A stretch of 64,000 bases of DNA from Spongospora subterranea f. sp. subterranea (Eukaryota > Endomyxa: Phytomyxea > Phytomyxea > Plasmodiophorida), in the NCBI GenBank assembly GCA_049724395.1, contig JAUGWO010000156.1:1-64000 (forward strand). Direction: 5' to 3'. Position 1 is the first letter of the stretch; every line of letters begins with the position of its first letter. The translations under genes were made by a program, and so were the position numbers. Positions 1 to 10,600 of this stretch are shown here, in pieces. The notes beneath the pieces are model-generated. The model saw only the letters and a program-made list of their open reading frames with translations, was not told the origin of the DNA and searched no databases.

Positions 1-2543
1 AGTGGGCTCGTAGATTGATTATTCCATCGCATGACAGATTAAGTACTTCAATAACGAGGTCTTTGTTACTGTGAGATCAAATTAGCCACTTAAATGTGCT
101 GGATTGACTTGAAGCAATATACAGGCCAGGAATCAATTTGTGAATTAAACTCATATAGAGGCGTTCCGTCATGCCACTTTGGAGCAGAAGGTGAGATGGT
201 TTTGGCCTCCCCGCATGAATGATATGAATGATGATCTGCTGACTTCTGTGAAAATTCAATCAGAATTCATGGTACATTGAAAATCAGTTCAGTATACAGG
301 CCATGAACAATTGCGAGGTGCAGTGCTGTAAGGCCTTGGTGATCAGCAATAATAGGATTGGCCCCTCTATCCAACAGCTCCTTCACCAAAACCTCCCTAA
401 ATTACCAGTTTTCTTGTGTCGCTGATCTGTGTCAAGGAACAAAATTACGACCAACCGTTTACATTTTATAGCAGTGTGGAGCAGTGTTGCCCCATTGTTG
501 TTCCGGTCGTTGATATTCATATGTTGTATGCATGAGAGAATGATTTCGTCTGTCCTGTGAGCACAACAGTAAAACCCTTAATGATTCGTGAGATTTGGTG
601 CGTTTACACTGCAGATGGCATTTGGATATGAAATGGGGTGTTCCCATCATTATCCGTTATAGAGGGATCGGCCCCTATGTCCAACAGATCCTTGACCACA
701 ACTCCCCTGAATAACCTGTTTTCTGAGGCGCTGAAACTGTGTCAAAGAACAAATTAACGACCAACCGTTCATACTTTACAGCCTGATGGAGCAGTGTGGA
801 CCCATTGTTGTTCCGGTGGTTGACATTCATATGTTGTATGCATGAGAGAATGATATCGTCTGTCCTGTGATCACATCAGTAAGGCTTTGATGATTGGTGA
901 GATTTGGTGCGGTTTACACTGCAGCTGTCATTTTGAAATGAAATGGGGTATTCCCATCATTATCCGTTATAGAGGGATCGGCCCCTATGTCCAACAGATT
1001 CTTGACCACAACTCCTCTAAATAACCAGTTTTCTGAGGCTCTGAACTGTGTCAATGAACAACTTTACGACCAACCGTTCATATTTTACAGCCGTATGGAG
1101 CAGTGTGGACCCATTGTTGTTCCGGTGGTTCACATTCATATTGTGTATGCATGAGAGAATGATTTCGTCTGTCCTTTGAGCACATCAGTACCAACTTTGA
1201 TATTTGGTGAGATGTGAGCGATATACAATGCAGACGTCATTGTAATGTGAAATGGAGTGTTCCCATCATTGTCTGTTATAGATGAATCGGCCCCATTGTT
1301 CAACAGAATTTGGATGATGTGTAAACTAGGAAAACGGAAACACAAGTTTGATGGCGCAATACGAAGTACACAGTAGATTTTGACCAACCTATTACCAATA
1401 ACTGCCTGAAAGAGAGCAGTTTCCCCAACATCGTTTCTGATATTCATTATATCCGATGTCGCATATTGACTCCTGAGAGATCAAATCAGTGGCTTCAATG
1501 ATTTCGACAGACCGGTTAACACTATACAGGTCATTATGAGTTATTCTGCCACTTGAACCCACAGAAGGTTCCGTTATCCCATTCTGATCCAGAATATCGA
1601 CCGTTTTTTTTCGCCTCGCCGCATCAATTATATTTATAATGATCTCTTCACTCCTGTGAAATCTCAATCAGATGTGTTCTATATACAAATAAACAGATCA
1701 GAGCAGTTTACAATTCATTCTTTACTGCAAGGTGTAATGGCGTATTCCCATATCTGTCAGCAATTATGGGATCGGCGCCTCTGTCCAACAAACTGTTGAC
1801 CAACAAACTTCTATAAACCGGTAGACATCATTGAAAGGAGATTAAATTCAATCAGTGTACACGACCAACCGATTATAACGAACTGCCATGTGGAGTGGGA
1901 TATCACCAGCCGAGTTCTTGATATCAATAACTTGTGGTTTCAACATTTTGATCTTGTCCAAGATCTTAATGACGGCGATATTTCTATAAACGTTTGAGAT
2001 AAGAGCTGATACCATGTGATGAGGAATATAATACAGGCCCCGAAAAACGGCGATGTGCAATGGAGTATTCCCATATTGATCCGTTAACAATAGATTGGCC
2101 CCTCTGTCTATTATAATGTTGGCGACATTTTCCCTATTGACGTTAAATGACCTGGAAAACAGAGCCTTTGTCACCTTTAGTTTACCGGTTGTAATAAAGT
2201 GCCATATTAATAGTTGTGGTGCGAAGTGTGAATGAACTACCCTGTGATGTTTTTAATTAGTGTAATATTGTATCAGTCCCACTACAATGTTCAAACCATT
2301 CCGATCCAATGACACCACATACTATAGCTGAGTGGAATTGTATAGGGGCGATTAATGAACTCCTCCTCAATCTCATAAGCCAATTTCTCAGCTATTTCAT
2401 CACTAGATAATCCGACTGGTCATTTTACAGCATAACTCAAAATAATTACTCGGTATGGACCCGTTTTCTAATGCAGTATGTAAGACATCTTGTGATGTTT
2501 GAACAATCATTGAGACCCCCGACCTCAATATCATCATGATCAT
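1..2543 (-). pseudogene. Ankyrin-repeat gene, copy 1 (cut by left window edge)
   Basis: This is a minus-strand ankyrin-repeat gene whose 3' part lies outside the window. An ATG run at about 2543 starts a short N-terminal exon. The next exon (about 2425-2340) reads SSDEIAEKLAYEIEEEFINR. The block 2174-1850 holds two repeats with the consensus GNTPLHIAVFRGL and GDIPLHMAVRYNRL. Further single-repeat exons follow down to position 1, separated by short introns that start GTAT/GTAA and end TCACAG. Ankyrin repeats are protein-binding scaffolds, and nothing here shows a partner or location. The copy runs parallel to copy 3 (17,330-21,643) and antiparallel to copy 2 (7,687-12,143). Several exons carry indels relative to the other copies, so a decayed gene is likelier than a working one, although 2174-1850 is intact. 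Confidence 0.6.
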
Positions 2544-2599
2544 CACAATCTCTGCAATACCTGTTCCTGTCATAATGATATCACAATAATGACCAATTA

Positions 2600-3094
2600 C
2601 TTCTAATGATTGTGATATAGATCACCAGACTGTGATATAATACAGTACAGGGGCTATAATTATATCGTCTGTCACATTATTACTGTAACAGACGAGATAT
2701 CAAATACAACTGGACACTAGATAGAGTATGGTCAAGTGGGTCTATACTTGAGTTCGGTCTGGAGACTCGACCAATTAACAATCCACTGACCTGTGTAGAA
2801 ATGGCCTGGACAGACCGTAGATATTCATCCTGATTCCCTGGAACCAGATCACCTAGTTCAGTGCCCGATTTGTCCCAGCACAATCATTATTCCTTCGGTG
2901 CTTCGTTTTTACTTACTTTCTATTCCACGATATCCCAACCTATGTAGAAGCTGCGAGATCGCTACAAAAATTCGTGTTCAATCAGTGGGGCTTTGCAATA
3001 CATGTCCTTGACAGAAATTTCAATCGGATTCAGATTTGAACGTACGGAATTATTTTCTCAGAATCACCAACAGATCATGGAAATCGGTCCTACC
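2600..3094. other. Unassigned stretch between ankyrin copy 1 and the large inverted repeat
   Basis: Homology to the other ankyrin copies stops near 2600. I recognise no gene here. The 67-codon minus frame 2883-2680 resembles nothing I know. Two small features are visible: an 11-bp hairpin around 2661-2700 (ATATCGTCTGT / ACAGACGA-ATAT), and the string AATACAGTACAGGGG near 2640, which resembles the terminus of the element at 21,710. Confidence 0.4.
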
Positions 3095-3106
3095 CAGCCC
3101 GTCTGA

Positions 3107-3493
3107 TTAGTCGATCCGCGTTTTGCCGATTTGAATGAAGTTAGGTATGAATTGTACCTCGTTTCGCGTGCTGTTGATGAAGGCAGCGAGACTGCTGTAC
3201 GCGGTCGTTTTCCTGACTGCCTTGCCCACTTGGAGAGGCCCAGAATTGCCGCCGTTAATCAGGTCGAAGTTGCACTTGTCCAGCAGCCACATAATTATCA
3301 TGTCTCATTTTCGTAGGCCGTCATTCGTACCGACACGCGTTGGGTCTGTGTGCCCCTTCCATGTCGCACAACCCAACCCTTATTGCCATATCATCAGGGT
3401 TTCACCGACAAGGCGTTCGGTGAACTCAGTGACCTGACGCAAATCTGACACCCCTTTCGCAAAAACCCTTTGAAACTGCACAAAATCAGCCAT
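3107..3493 (-). pseudogene. Myb/SANT-like accessory protein fragment, left-arm copy
   Basis: Two reading frames follow each other on the minus strand. The first (3493 downward, 37 codons) starts MADFVQFQRVFAKG and ends LVGETLMIWQ. The second (3301-3107) contains KDMIIMWLLDKCNFDLINGG and KAVRKTTAYSSLAAFINSTR. The spacing of aromatic and basic residues in the second resembles the Myb/SANT-like proteins that accompany PIF/Harbinger transposases. That assignment rests on pattern only. The copy in the other arm has a stop (TAG) where this one has GAG (Glu) in TRNEVQF. The fragment is truncated at the arm boundary near 3095. Confidence 0.45.
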
Positions 3494-3654
3494 TATAAAG
3501 CGTTGTAAAATAGGAAACGTTTTCAACTCTGTGGAATATTTTAACTTTTGATACCCCCTACAATTAAAAGTAAGTACTCCCTCTGTTCAGAATTAGTAGT
3601 CCGATTTTCGCACTTTCTCAAGATTGAGGCAGATTTTTGTCCGAACATACCGCA

Positions 3655-4405
3655 GACATTCTTGTTTTTTCGTTCGGGATAGGACTGCAGTGACAATGTT
3701 TTATCTGACACATCCAGGATCATTGGCTAAAGCTGCGTCGTTGTTCGGTATGAGCAAAGCGACTGCTTTGCGTTCCGTGAAGCAAGTCGTTGCTATTTTG
3801 ATCAGCATCATGCCTTCCGTAATCCGACTTCCCGAAACTGCCGAAAAGTGGGAACCTCCGGTTTCATAACTTCTTCAACAGGATAAGGAACCATGACAGA
3901 AACGGTTGCCTTATAGCCAGCATCGGCAACAACGTGCTTCCCTTTTGGTACGACTGAATCAATAGTAGACCCAAACTCGGAATAGTTAAACATTGCCTTG
4001 TCGTTCGCCGATCCAGGTCGAATATCGAAAGATCGAAGCTTGCCTCTGTGATCAACAACCATCTGGACATTAAGGGCTGGATAACCTTTCCTACAGTACC
4101 AACCCTCGTAGTCATGTGGCCGCTCGATTTGAAACAGACATCCATCAACGGACAGCACACAGTTGGGGAATCCACAGATCTTTTCCATCCCTGAGGCAAG
4201 TTGTTCCCACTTTTCGGCAGTTTCGGGAAGTCGGATTACGGAAGGCATGATGCTGATCAAAATAGCAACGACTTGCGTCACGGAACGCAAAGCAGTCGCT
4301 TTGCTCATACCGAACAACGACGCAGCTTCAGCCAATGATCCTGGATGTGTCAGATAAAATATTGTCACTGCAGTCCTATCCCGAACGAAAAAACAAGAAT
4401 TATGA
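3655..4405. repeat. Inverted duplication of a 200-bp Harbinger segment
   Basis: The segment 3655-3855 is a near-perfect reverse complement of 4206-4405, with about 350 bp between. Both encode the same peptide of the transposase N-terminal half (VRDRTAVT to LPETAEKWE), on the plus strand in the left arm and on the minus strand in the right arm. The left arm therefore replaces the 3' end of the transposase gene with an inverted piece of its own middle. The few differences (for example AKAASLFG against AEAASLFG) indicate a fairly recent event. Confidence 0.9.
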
Positions 4406-4737
4406 TATCGAATCGGATCATGGCACAAAATCCAGTTGTCGTCAATCAACTTGCAAATGTAATCGAATGACTTCTTTGAGCAACGGAATTGGTTGCGAAA
4501 CCATCCTTCGTCGAATACGCTGTTGTTATCAGCCACAACAAAGAGCGAATGTCGCATGGAAAATCTTCTACTGATGGGTCGTCGATGACTGCGCCCATCG
4601 CCTTCATCATCACTATCCAGAACGACCGCCAGCGCTTGCGCAATGACAGATATCACCGCTGGAACAACGATCGAAGCCACTCTCCTACAACGGACCATCA
4701 TCTCTATTGATTTATTTCGACCGAAATAGAGGTCCAA
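3808..4737 (-). pseudogene. PIF/Harbinger (HARBI1-like) transposase, truncated
   Basis: This is a DDE nuclease of the PIF/Harbinger superfamily, which cuts and pastes DNA transposons. Visible are the HTH-like region (AASLFGMSKATALRSV), the first catalytic Asp in VLSVDGCLFQIERPHDYEGW, the family signature YCRKGYPALNVQMVVDHRGK, GSANDKAMF, and the second Asp in KHVVADAGYKA. The third acidic residue should lie some 40-50 residues further on and is missing. After MVPYP the frame runs into the inverted duplication (antisense of the same gene), so the C-terminus is replaced. The frame opens at a TTG and no convincing ATG lies at the expected place. The fragment sits inside the mariner-like element, so it was probably inserted there. 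No target duplication was identified. Confidence 0.85.
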
Positions 4738-4739
4738 GA

Positions 4740-5128
4740 CCTTTATAAAATAAATAGAGATGGCAGTTTGTCCGTGGCCAACAGATCGCTCCGCATGTTT
4801 TCGGACCTCTATTTATTCATCTATATTTCTTACTTTAACCAGGCTCTTAGATCTTTTCACGAGGTTTCTTTTGGTATGCTGTTCGCCCACTTTTGAGAAA
4901 TGGAAACCTGCGTTATGGCTCGCTCAAAATTCCTTTTTCGAGGCCAAGTTCTTTTTTTTACGTTCCGCTGATGGCGTAATACTCTCGTGACGACCTTGAC
5001 AACTGGATGGTAAGAAAGTACTCGTCAAGACGAATCATGTGATATGTCGAACGGGCCAGAATGCCACGTTTTACGGTTTTAGCGCGCGTTTCGATTTGAC
5101 TCTTTGTGAATGGAGTCCGTTGGCGCAT
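4740..5128. other. Spacer inside the mariner-like element
   Basis: AT-rich DNA between the Harbinger fragment and the minisatellite. Short phrases such as AATAGAGATG and GGACCTCTATTT recur in both orientations around 4700-4820, suggesting small rearrangements at the edge of the Harbinger fragment. I see no gene. Confidence 0.4.
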
Positions 5129-5766
5129 TGTGTTCTCATGGTAGTTCGTTACCGTATTGTGAGTTCGTTACCGTATTGTGATCTCATGGTAGTTCGTTAC
5201 CGTATTGTGATCTCATGGTAGTTCGTTACCGTATTGTGATCTCATGGTAGTTCGTTACCGTATTGTGATCTCATGGTAGTTCGTTACCGTATTGTGATCT
5301 CATGGTAGTTCGTTACCGTATTGTGATCTCATGGTAGTTCGTTACCGTATTGTGATCTCATGGTAGTTCGTTACCGTATTGTGATCTCATGGTAGTTCGT
5401 TACCGTATTGTGATCTCATGGTAGTTCGTTACCGTATTGTGTTCTCATGGTAGTTCGTTACCGTATTGTGATCTCATGGTAGTTCGTTTACCGTATTGTG
5501 TTCTCATGGTAGTTCGTTACCGTATTGTGTTCTCATGGTAGTTCGTTACCGTATTGTGATCTCATGGTAGTTCCTTACCGTATTGTGTTCTCATGGTAGT
5601 TCGTTACCGTATTGTGTTCTCATGGTAGTTCGTTACCGTATTGTGATCTCATGGTAGTTCGTTACCGTATTGTGTTCTCATGGTAGTTCGTTACCGTATT
5701 GTGTTCTCATGGTAGTTCGTTACCGTATTGTGTTCTCATGGTAGTTCGTTATCGCATTGTGATCTG
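5129..5766 (+). repeat. 29-bp minisatellite, about 22 contiguous units
   Basis: The unit is CATGGTAGTTCGTTACCGTA followed by TTGTGATCT or TTGTGTTCT, 29 bp in total, repeated without spacers. Two unit types differ at the dinucleotide before TCTC (GA or GT) and are interspersed. One early unit is truncated to GAGTTCGTTACCGTATTGTG. One later unit has an inserted T (TTCGTTTACC) and one reads TTCCTTACC. The last unit runs into the start of the mariner transposase. The period is not a multiple of three, so it does not encode a repeated peptide. Confidence 0.97.
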
Positions 5767-7054
5767 ATGGGTGTCAATTCCGATATTGACAAAGAAAAGC
5801 GTCAAGTTATCTTGGCAGACCTTCTGATCTCGTGCAAAGACAGTCGACTTCCGAAAGGAACTACCAGTCGTATTGCGCAGAAGTTCTCTGTGTCCACCAA
5901 GTCTGTCTCCAGGATTTGGTCAGCCGCAAAGAAACAGATTGCAAATGGTGAAGTTACCGATGTGAGTTCGAAAAGAAAGGGTAGATGTGGACGAAAAAAA
6001 CAAGATCGAGAATCAATTCAGGAGAAGGTTAAAGAAGTTCCTTTAAGGCAGAGATCCACCCTAAGAAGCATTTCATATGCCACTAGAATCCCCTTGGGAA
6101 CCCTCTTCAATGCCTTGAAAGAAGGAAGTATTAAGCGGGTCAACAACTGTGTGAAACCCACATTAACCGAGAATAACAAAAGGGAACGAGTTCGATTCGC
6201 TCTTTCCATGATCGATCCAGGATCCATTTCGAATGACTTTCAGGGGATGTTTGACACGGTCCACGTTGACGAAAAGTGGTTTTATTTAACGAAGGTCAGA
6301 AAAAAGTTTTACCTTGCTCCAGAAGAAGATGTGCCATATCGACACGTCAAAAGTAAACGCTTTATTACAAAATGATGTTTTTGGCCGCCGTTGCAAGGCC
6401 TCGATATGACCCCCACCGGAAAGGAATCTTCGATGGGAAGATTGGAATATGGCCAATTATCAAGACGGAACCAGCCCAGCGCAGCTCCAGAAATCGTCAA
6501 AGAGGTGCCATGGTGACCAAGCCGATTGAAGTGAATTGTGAGGTTTATCGCGATCTGATTTTACAATGCGTGATACCGGCAATCAAGAAAACAAATGGCC
6601 TGTCGGAAGCAAGCAAATGCAGATCACAATTCAACATGATAACGACAGGCCCCATGCGTCAATCAACGAAACTGTTGTCGCCCAAACTGGTTCATCCGAT
6701 GGCTGGAATTTATCACTGGTCTCTCAGCCACCTAATAGTCCGGACTTCAACGTTTTAGATTTGGGCTTTTTTAATTCGATTCAGTCTCTGCAATACCAAC
6801 ACGCTCCAAAGGATATCAATGAGTTGATTACAGCGGTTGAGTTAAGTTTTGCCGAATTGTCAGCGGAGAAGCTTGATGATGTCTTCCTATCGTTACAGAA
6901 AGTGATGGAAGGAGCGATGCTTGTTCGGGGATCGAATTCGTATAAGCTACCACATATGCAAAAAGCACACCTACGAGCGCAAAGTAAACTTCTTTCGGTT
7001 ATTTCGTGCAGTCAAGAGGCTATTGACATTGGTAAGGACGAGATCGACGCATAA
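5767..7054 (+). pseudogene. Mariner-like transposase (DD39D type), frameshifted
   Basis: This is the transposase of the surrounding element. The likely start is ATG 5767 (MGVNSDIDKEKRQVI), just after the minisatellite, because the upstream ATG lies in a repeat unit. An N-terminal HTH region (TSRIAQKFSVSTKSVSRIW) and a basic KGRCGRKK stretch are followed by the first catalytic Asp in VHVDEKWFYLTK. Then come FLAAVARPRYDPH and FDGKIGIWP, the second Asp in QHDNDRPHAS, and the third acidic position in QPPNSPDFNVLDLGFFNS. These phrases are typical of plant and protist mariner-like elements. The reading frame shifts once at about 6374 and again between about 6570 and 6600, so no full-length protein is possible. 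The catalytic residues themselves survive. Confidence 0.9.
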
Positions 7055-7130
7055 TTCAAAAATTAATAGAGCAATTGAACAAAAAAATGTGCGCAATCGG
7101 ACAACTAATTCTGAACGGAGGGAGTATAAT

Positions 7131-7592
7131 AATGTGTGTGTGTGGATGACACAACACAAGAGGTATTCAACAAAACTGAGTGGAGTAAAGACAACAGAAT
7201 CAAAATCCAATGGCTCAAACAAACATCTTGTTCAATGAGTACCCACCAATAGACAAATTGTCGATTAATGGACAAACCATACAAACAACAAAAACAGCGC
7301 AATGCTTGAGAGCAACGCTAAACGCCAATAACGAGAAAAAACTCAACTTTCACTATTTAACTGACAGAAGTGACCAACGATATAAGGACACGATGTAAAC
7401 TGGTACGATAAATGAGCAAAAATCGGATACCACACAGAACATATCAGCAAATATGTCGAGGATTTATAGGAGGGAAACTGAACTATTATCTACCCGAAGT
7501 GTAAAAGAAATACGCGCGGCCTTGATTTTACACCACGGATACACCTAGCGCCATTGGTGACGGCTGTGGGTAACCCTGCTCAACCCACGGAC
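7131..7592 (+). pseudogene. LINE reverse-transcriptase fragment around motif C, left-arm copy
   Basis: Joining short frames gives VDDTT-like coding followed by MAQTNILFNEYPPIDKLSIN, GQTIQTTKTAQCLRATLNAN and NEKKLNFHYLTDRSDQRYKD. In non-LTR retrotransposons the catalytic (Y/C)xDD is followed by an NxxKTxxLxF motif and then a G(x)LG-type motif, which fits this order. The frame is broken by stops and frameshifts. The same fragment occurs inverted at 24,270-24,545, where the VDDTT motif is in frame. It forms the boundary zone between the SANT-like fragment and the ankyrin gene in both arms. Confidence 0.6.
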
Positions 7593-7686
7593 TATTAACA
7601 CCCAATTCATGAAACCCATATCATAATCCATAATTGGTCATTATTGTGATATCATTATGACAGGAACAGGTATTGCAGAGATTGTG

Positions 7687-10600
7687 ATGATGATGATGAT
7701 ATTGAGGTCGGGGGTCTCAATGATTGTCCAAACATCACAAGATGTCTTACATACTGCATTAAAAAACGGGTCCATATCGAGTAATTATGTTGAGTTATGC
7801 TGTAAATGATTAATCGGATTATCTAGAGATGATATAGCTGAGAATTTGGCTTATGAGATTGAGGAGGAGTTCATTAATCGCCCCCATATAGTTCCACTCA
7901 GCGATGATATGTGGGGATATTGGATCGGAATGGTTTGAACATTATAGCGGGACTCATACAATATTACACTAATCAAAAACATCACAGGATAGGTCATGGA
8001 CACTTCGCACCACAACTATCAATATGGCACTTTATTACCACCGGTAAACTACAGGTGACAAAGACTCTGTTTTCCGGGTCTTTGAACGTCAATAGGGAAA
8101 ATGTCGCCATCGTTATGATAGACAGAGGGGCCCATCTATGGTTAACGGATCAATATGGGAATACTCCTTTGCACATCGCCGCTTTTCGGGGCCTGTATTA
8201 TATTCCTCATCACATGGTATCACATCTTATCTCAAACGTTTGCAGAAATATCGCAGTCATCAAGATCTTGGACAAGATCAAAGGGTTGAAACAACAAGTT
8301 ATTGATATAAAAAACTGGGCTGGTGATACCCCACTCCACATGGCAGTTCATTATAATCGGTTGGTCGTATATACTGTTTGATTTTGATCTCCTGTCAAGG
8401 ATTTCAACCGGTTTTTAGGAACTTGATTGTCAAGAGTCTGTTGGACAGAGGGGCCGATCCATCTATAACGGACAATGCAGGGAACACCCCATTTCACATT
8501 ACAATGCCATCTGCATTGTATATCGCCCACATTCACCAAATACCAAAAAGTTGGTACTAATGTGCTCACAGGACAGACGATATCATTCTCTCATGCATAC
8601 AAAATATGAATGTCAACCACCGGAACAACAAAGGGTCCACACTGCTCCATACAGCTATCGTGATGAACGGTTGGTCGTAATTTTGTTCTTTGACACAGTT
8701 CGGCGCCTCAGAAAACTGGTTATTCAGAGGAGTTGTGGTCAAGGATCTGTTGGACAGAGGGGCCGATCCCTTTATAAAGGATGATGATGGGAACACCCCA
8801 TTTCATATCAATATGCCATCTGCATTGTAAACACACCAAATCGCACCAATCAGCAAAGTTTTTACTGATGTGCTCACAGGACAGACGAAATCATTCTCTC
8901 ATGCATACAACATTTGAATGTCAACCAGCGGAACAACAATGGAGCAACACTCCTCCACACCGCTATAAACTGTAAACGGTTGGTCGTAAGTTTGTTCTTT
9001 GACACAGATCAGCGCCACAAGAAAACTGGTAACTTAGGGAGGTTTTGGTCAAGAAGTTGCTGGATAGAGGGGCCAATCCCATTATTGCTAATCGTCGAGG
9101 CCTTACAGCTCTGCACCTCGCAATTGTTAATGGCCTGTATAACTGAACTGATCTTTCAATATGCCATGAATTCTGATTGAAGTTTCACAGAAGTCAGCAG
9201 ATCATCATTCATATCATTCATGCGGGGAGGCCAAAACCATCTCACCTTCTGCTCCAAAGTGGCATGACGGAACGCTTCTATATGAGTTTAATTCACAAAT
9301 TGATTCCTGGCCTGTATGTTGCTTCAAGTCAATCCAGCACATTTAAGTGGCTGATTTGATCTCACAGAAACCAAGACCTCGTTATTAAAATACTTAATCT
9401 GTATTGCGATGGAATAATGAATCTGCGGGCCAAGGACGGGCGAACTGCTCTTTTTATGGCAGCTGGGCGTAGGTTGGTCAAATTTACTGTCTAGGTCTCA
9501 TCAGATTTTTCAGCTTTTTTCTTATCAATAGTGCTGAAATCGCTCAAATTCTGTTGGAGAAAGGTGCCGATCCCACCATAACGGATAAAATCCCCTTGGG
9601 CCATTTCACGACACATCCATGTAAAATTATGAAATATCACAATTTCAAAGATTCAATGATGTGCTCACAGGACCGACGAAATCATTCATCTCAATGATAC
9701 AACGTTGATGTCAACCACCGATACATTGATGGGTCCACAATTCTCCATTTTGCTATTAGGCTTCGTCGGTTGGTCGTAATTTTTGTTGGACACTGACCAG
9801 CCCTTCAATACAACTGCATTGTTAGGGAAGTGGTGGTCAAGTATCTGTTGGATAAAGGCGCCAATCCTACTATTGCTGACAATTCTGGAAATACAGCACT
9901 GCACCTCGCAGTATTCAGTGACCTGTATGCTGAACAATTTTCAATATATTGAATTCTGATTAAAATTTCACAGAAATCAGCAGATCATCATTCATATCAC
10001 TTGATGCGGCGCGGCCCAAAGCATCTCGATAATCTGGGCCAAAATGGAATGACCCAAATTTATGGGAGTTTGAATGGAGAGATTGAATCATGATGATCGG
10101 TATATTGCTTCAAATGTTAATCCAGCACATTCAGGTCACTGAATTCATCTCACAGACAAAGACCTCGTTATTGGTACTATCTTATTGCGATTTTGCGGAA
10201 TAATCAATCTGCGTAAACCCAATAAGGGTATCGAACTGCTCTCTTTTTATGCATGGCGTTGATGCGCGTAGGTTGGTCAAATTTACTTCTGGACTTATTA
10301 ATCGTTTACCTTTTTTGTTTTTAACAGCCCTTCAATACAAATGCATCGCCCAAATTCTGTTGGATAAAGGTGCCTGATCCCACCATAGCGGATAAATGGA
10401 AATACACACTATCGGCCATTTCAGTGACACATTCATGTAAATTGATAAAATCTCACAATGAAAATGCAGATTCAAATATCTACTTGATTGGGAAGTGACC
10501 CACAGGAGAAGGGACGAATCGGTATCTTCATCTCAACCATAATTCAAAACGTGGATATCAACTGAGGAACCGTCATACACTGCTCTCTTGATGGGTTAAC

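Larger units (their letters stand above)
3577..7124 (+). mobile_element. Mariner-like element (Stowaway-type termini), TA target duplication
   Basis: The left end is CTCCCTCTGTTCAGAATTAG at 3577. The right end is its inverted partner, CTAATTCTGAACGGAGGGAG ending at 7124. The terminal similarity covers about 35 bp. A TA dinucleotide flanks each side (3575-3576 and 7125-7126). The matching place in the other arm (24,533-24,534, minus strand) reads straight through with a single TA, which proves the boundaries. CTCCCTCCGTTC termini are characteristic of plant Stowaway/mariner-type elements. Inside lie a broken Harbinger transposase, a minisatellite and a frameshifted mariner transposase, so the copy looks dead for its own transposition. 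Confidence 0.93.

Noticed and set aside
5129-5766. CRISPR-like array of about 22 short repeats
   Set aside because: The 29-bp units are contiguous with no unique spacers, in a eukaryotic transposon. It is a minisatellite.
5728-5766. Upstream ATG extending the mariner transposase
   Set aside because: These codons lie inside the last minisatellite unit and are not conserved protein. ATG 5767 starts the family-like sequence.
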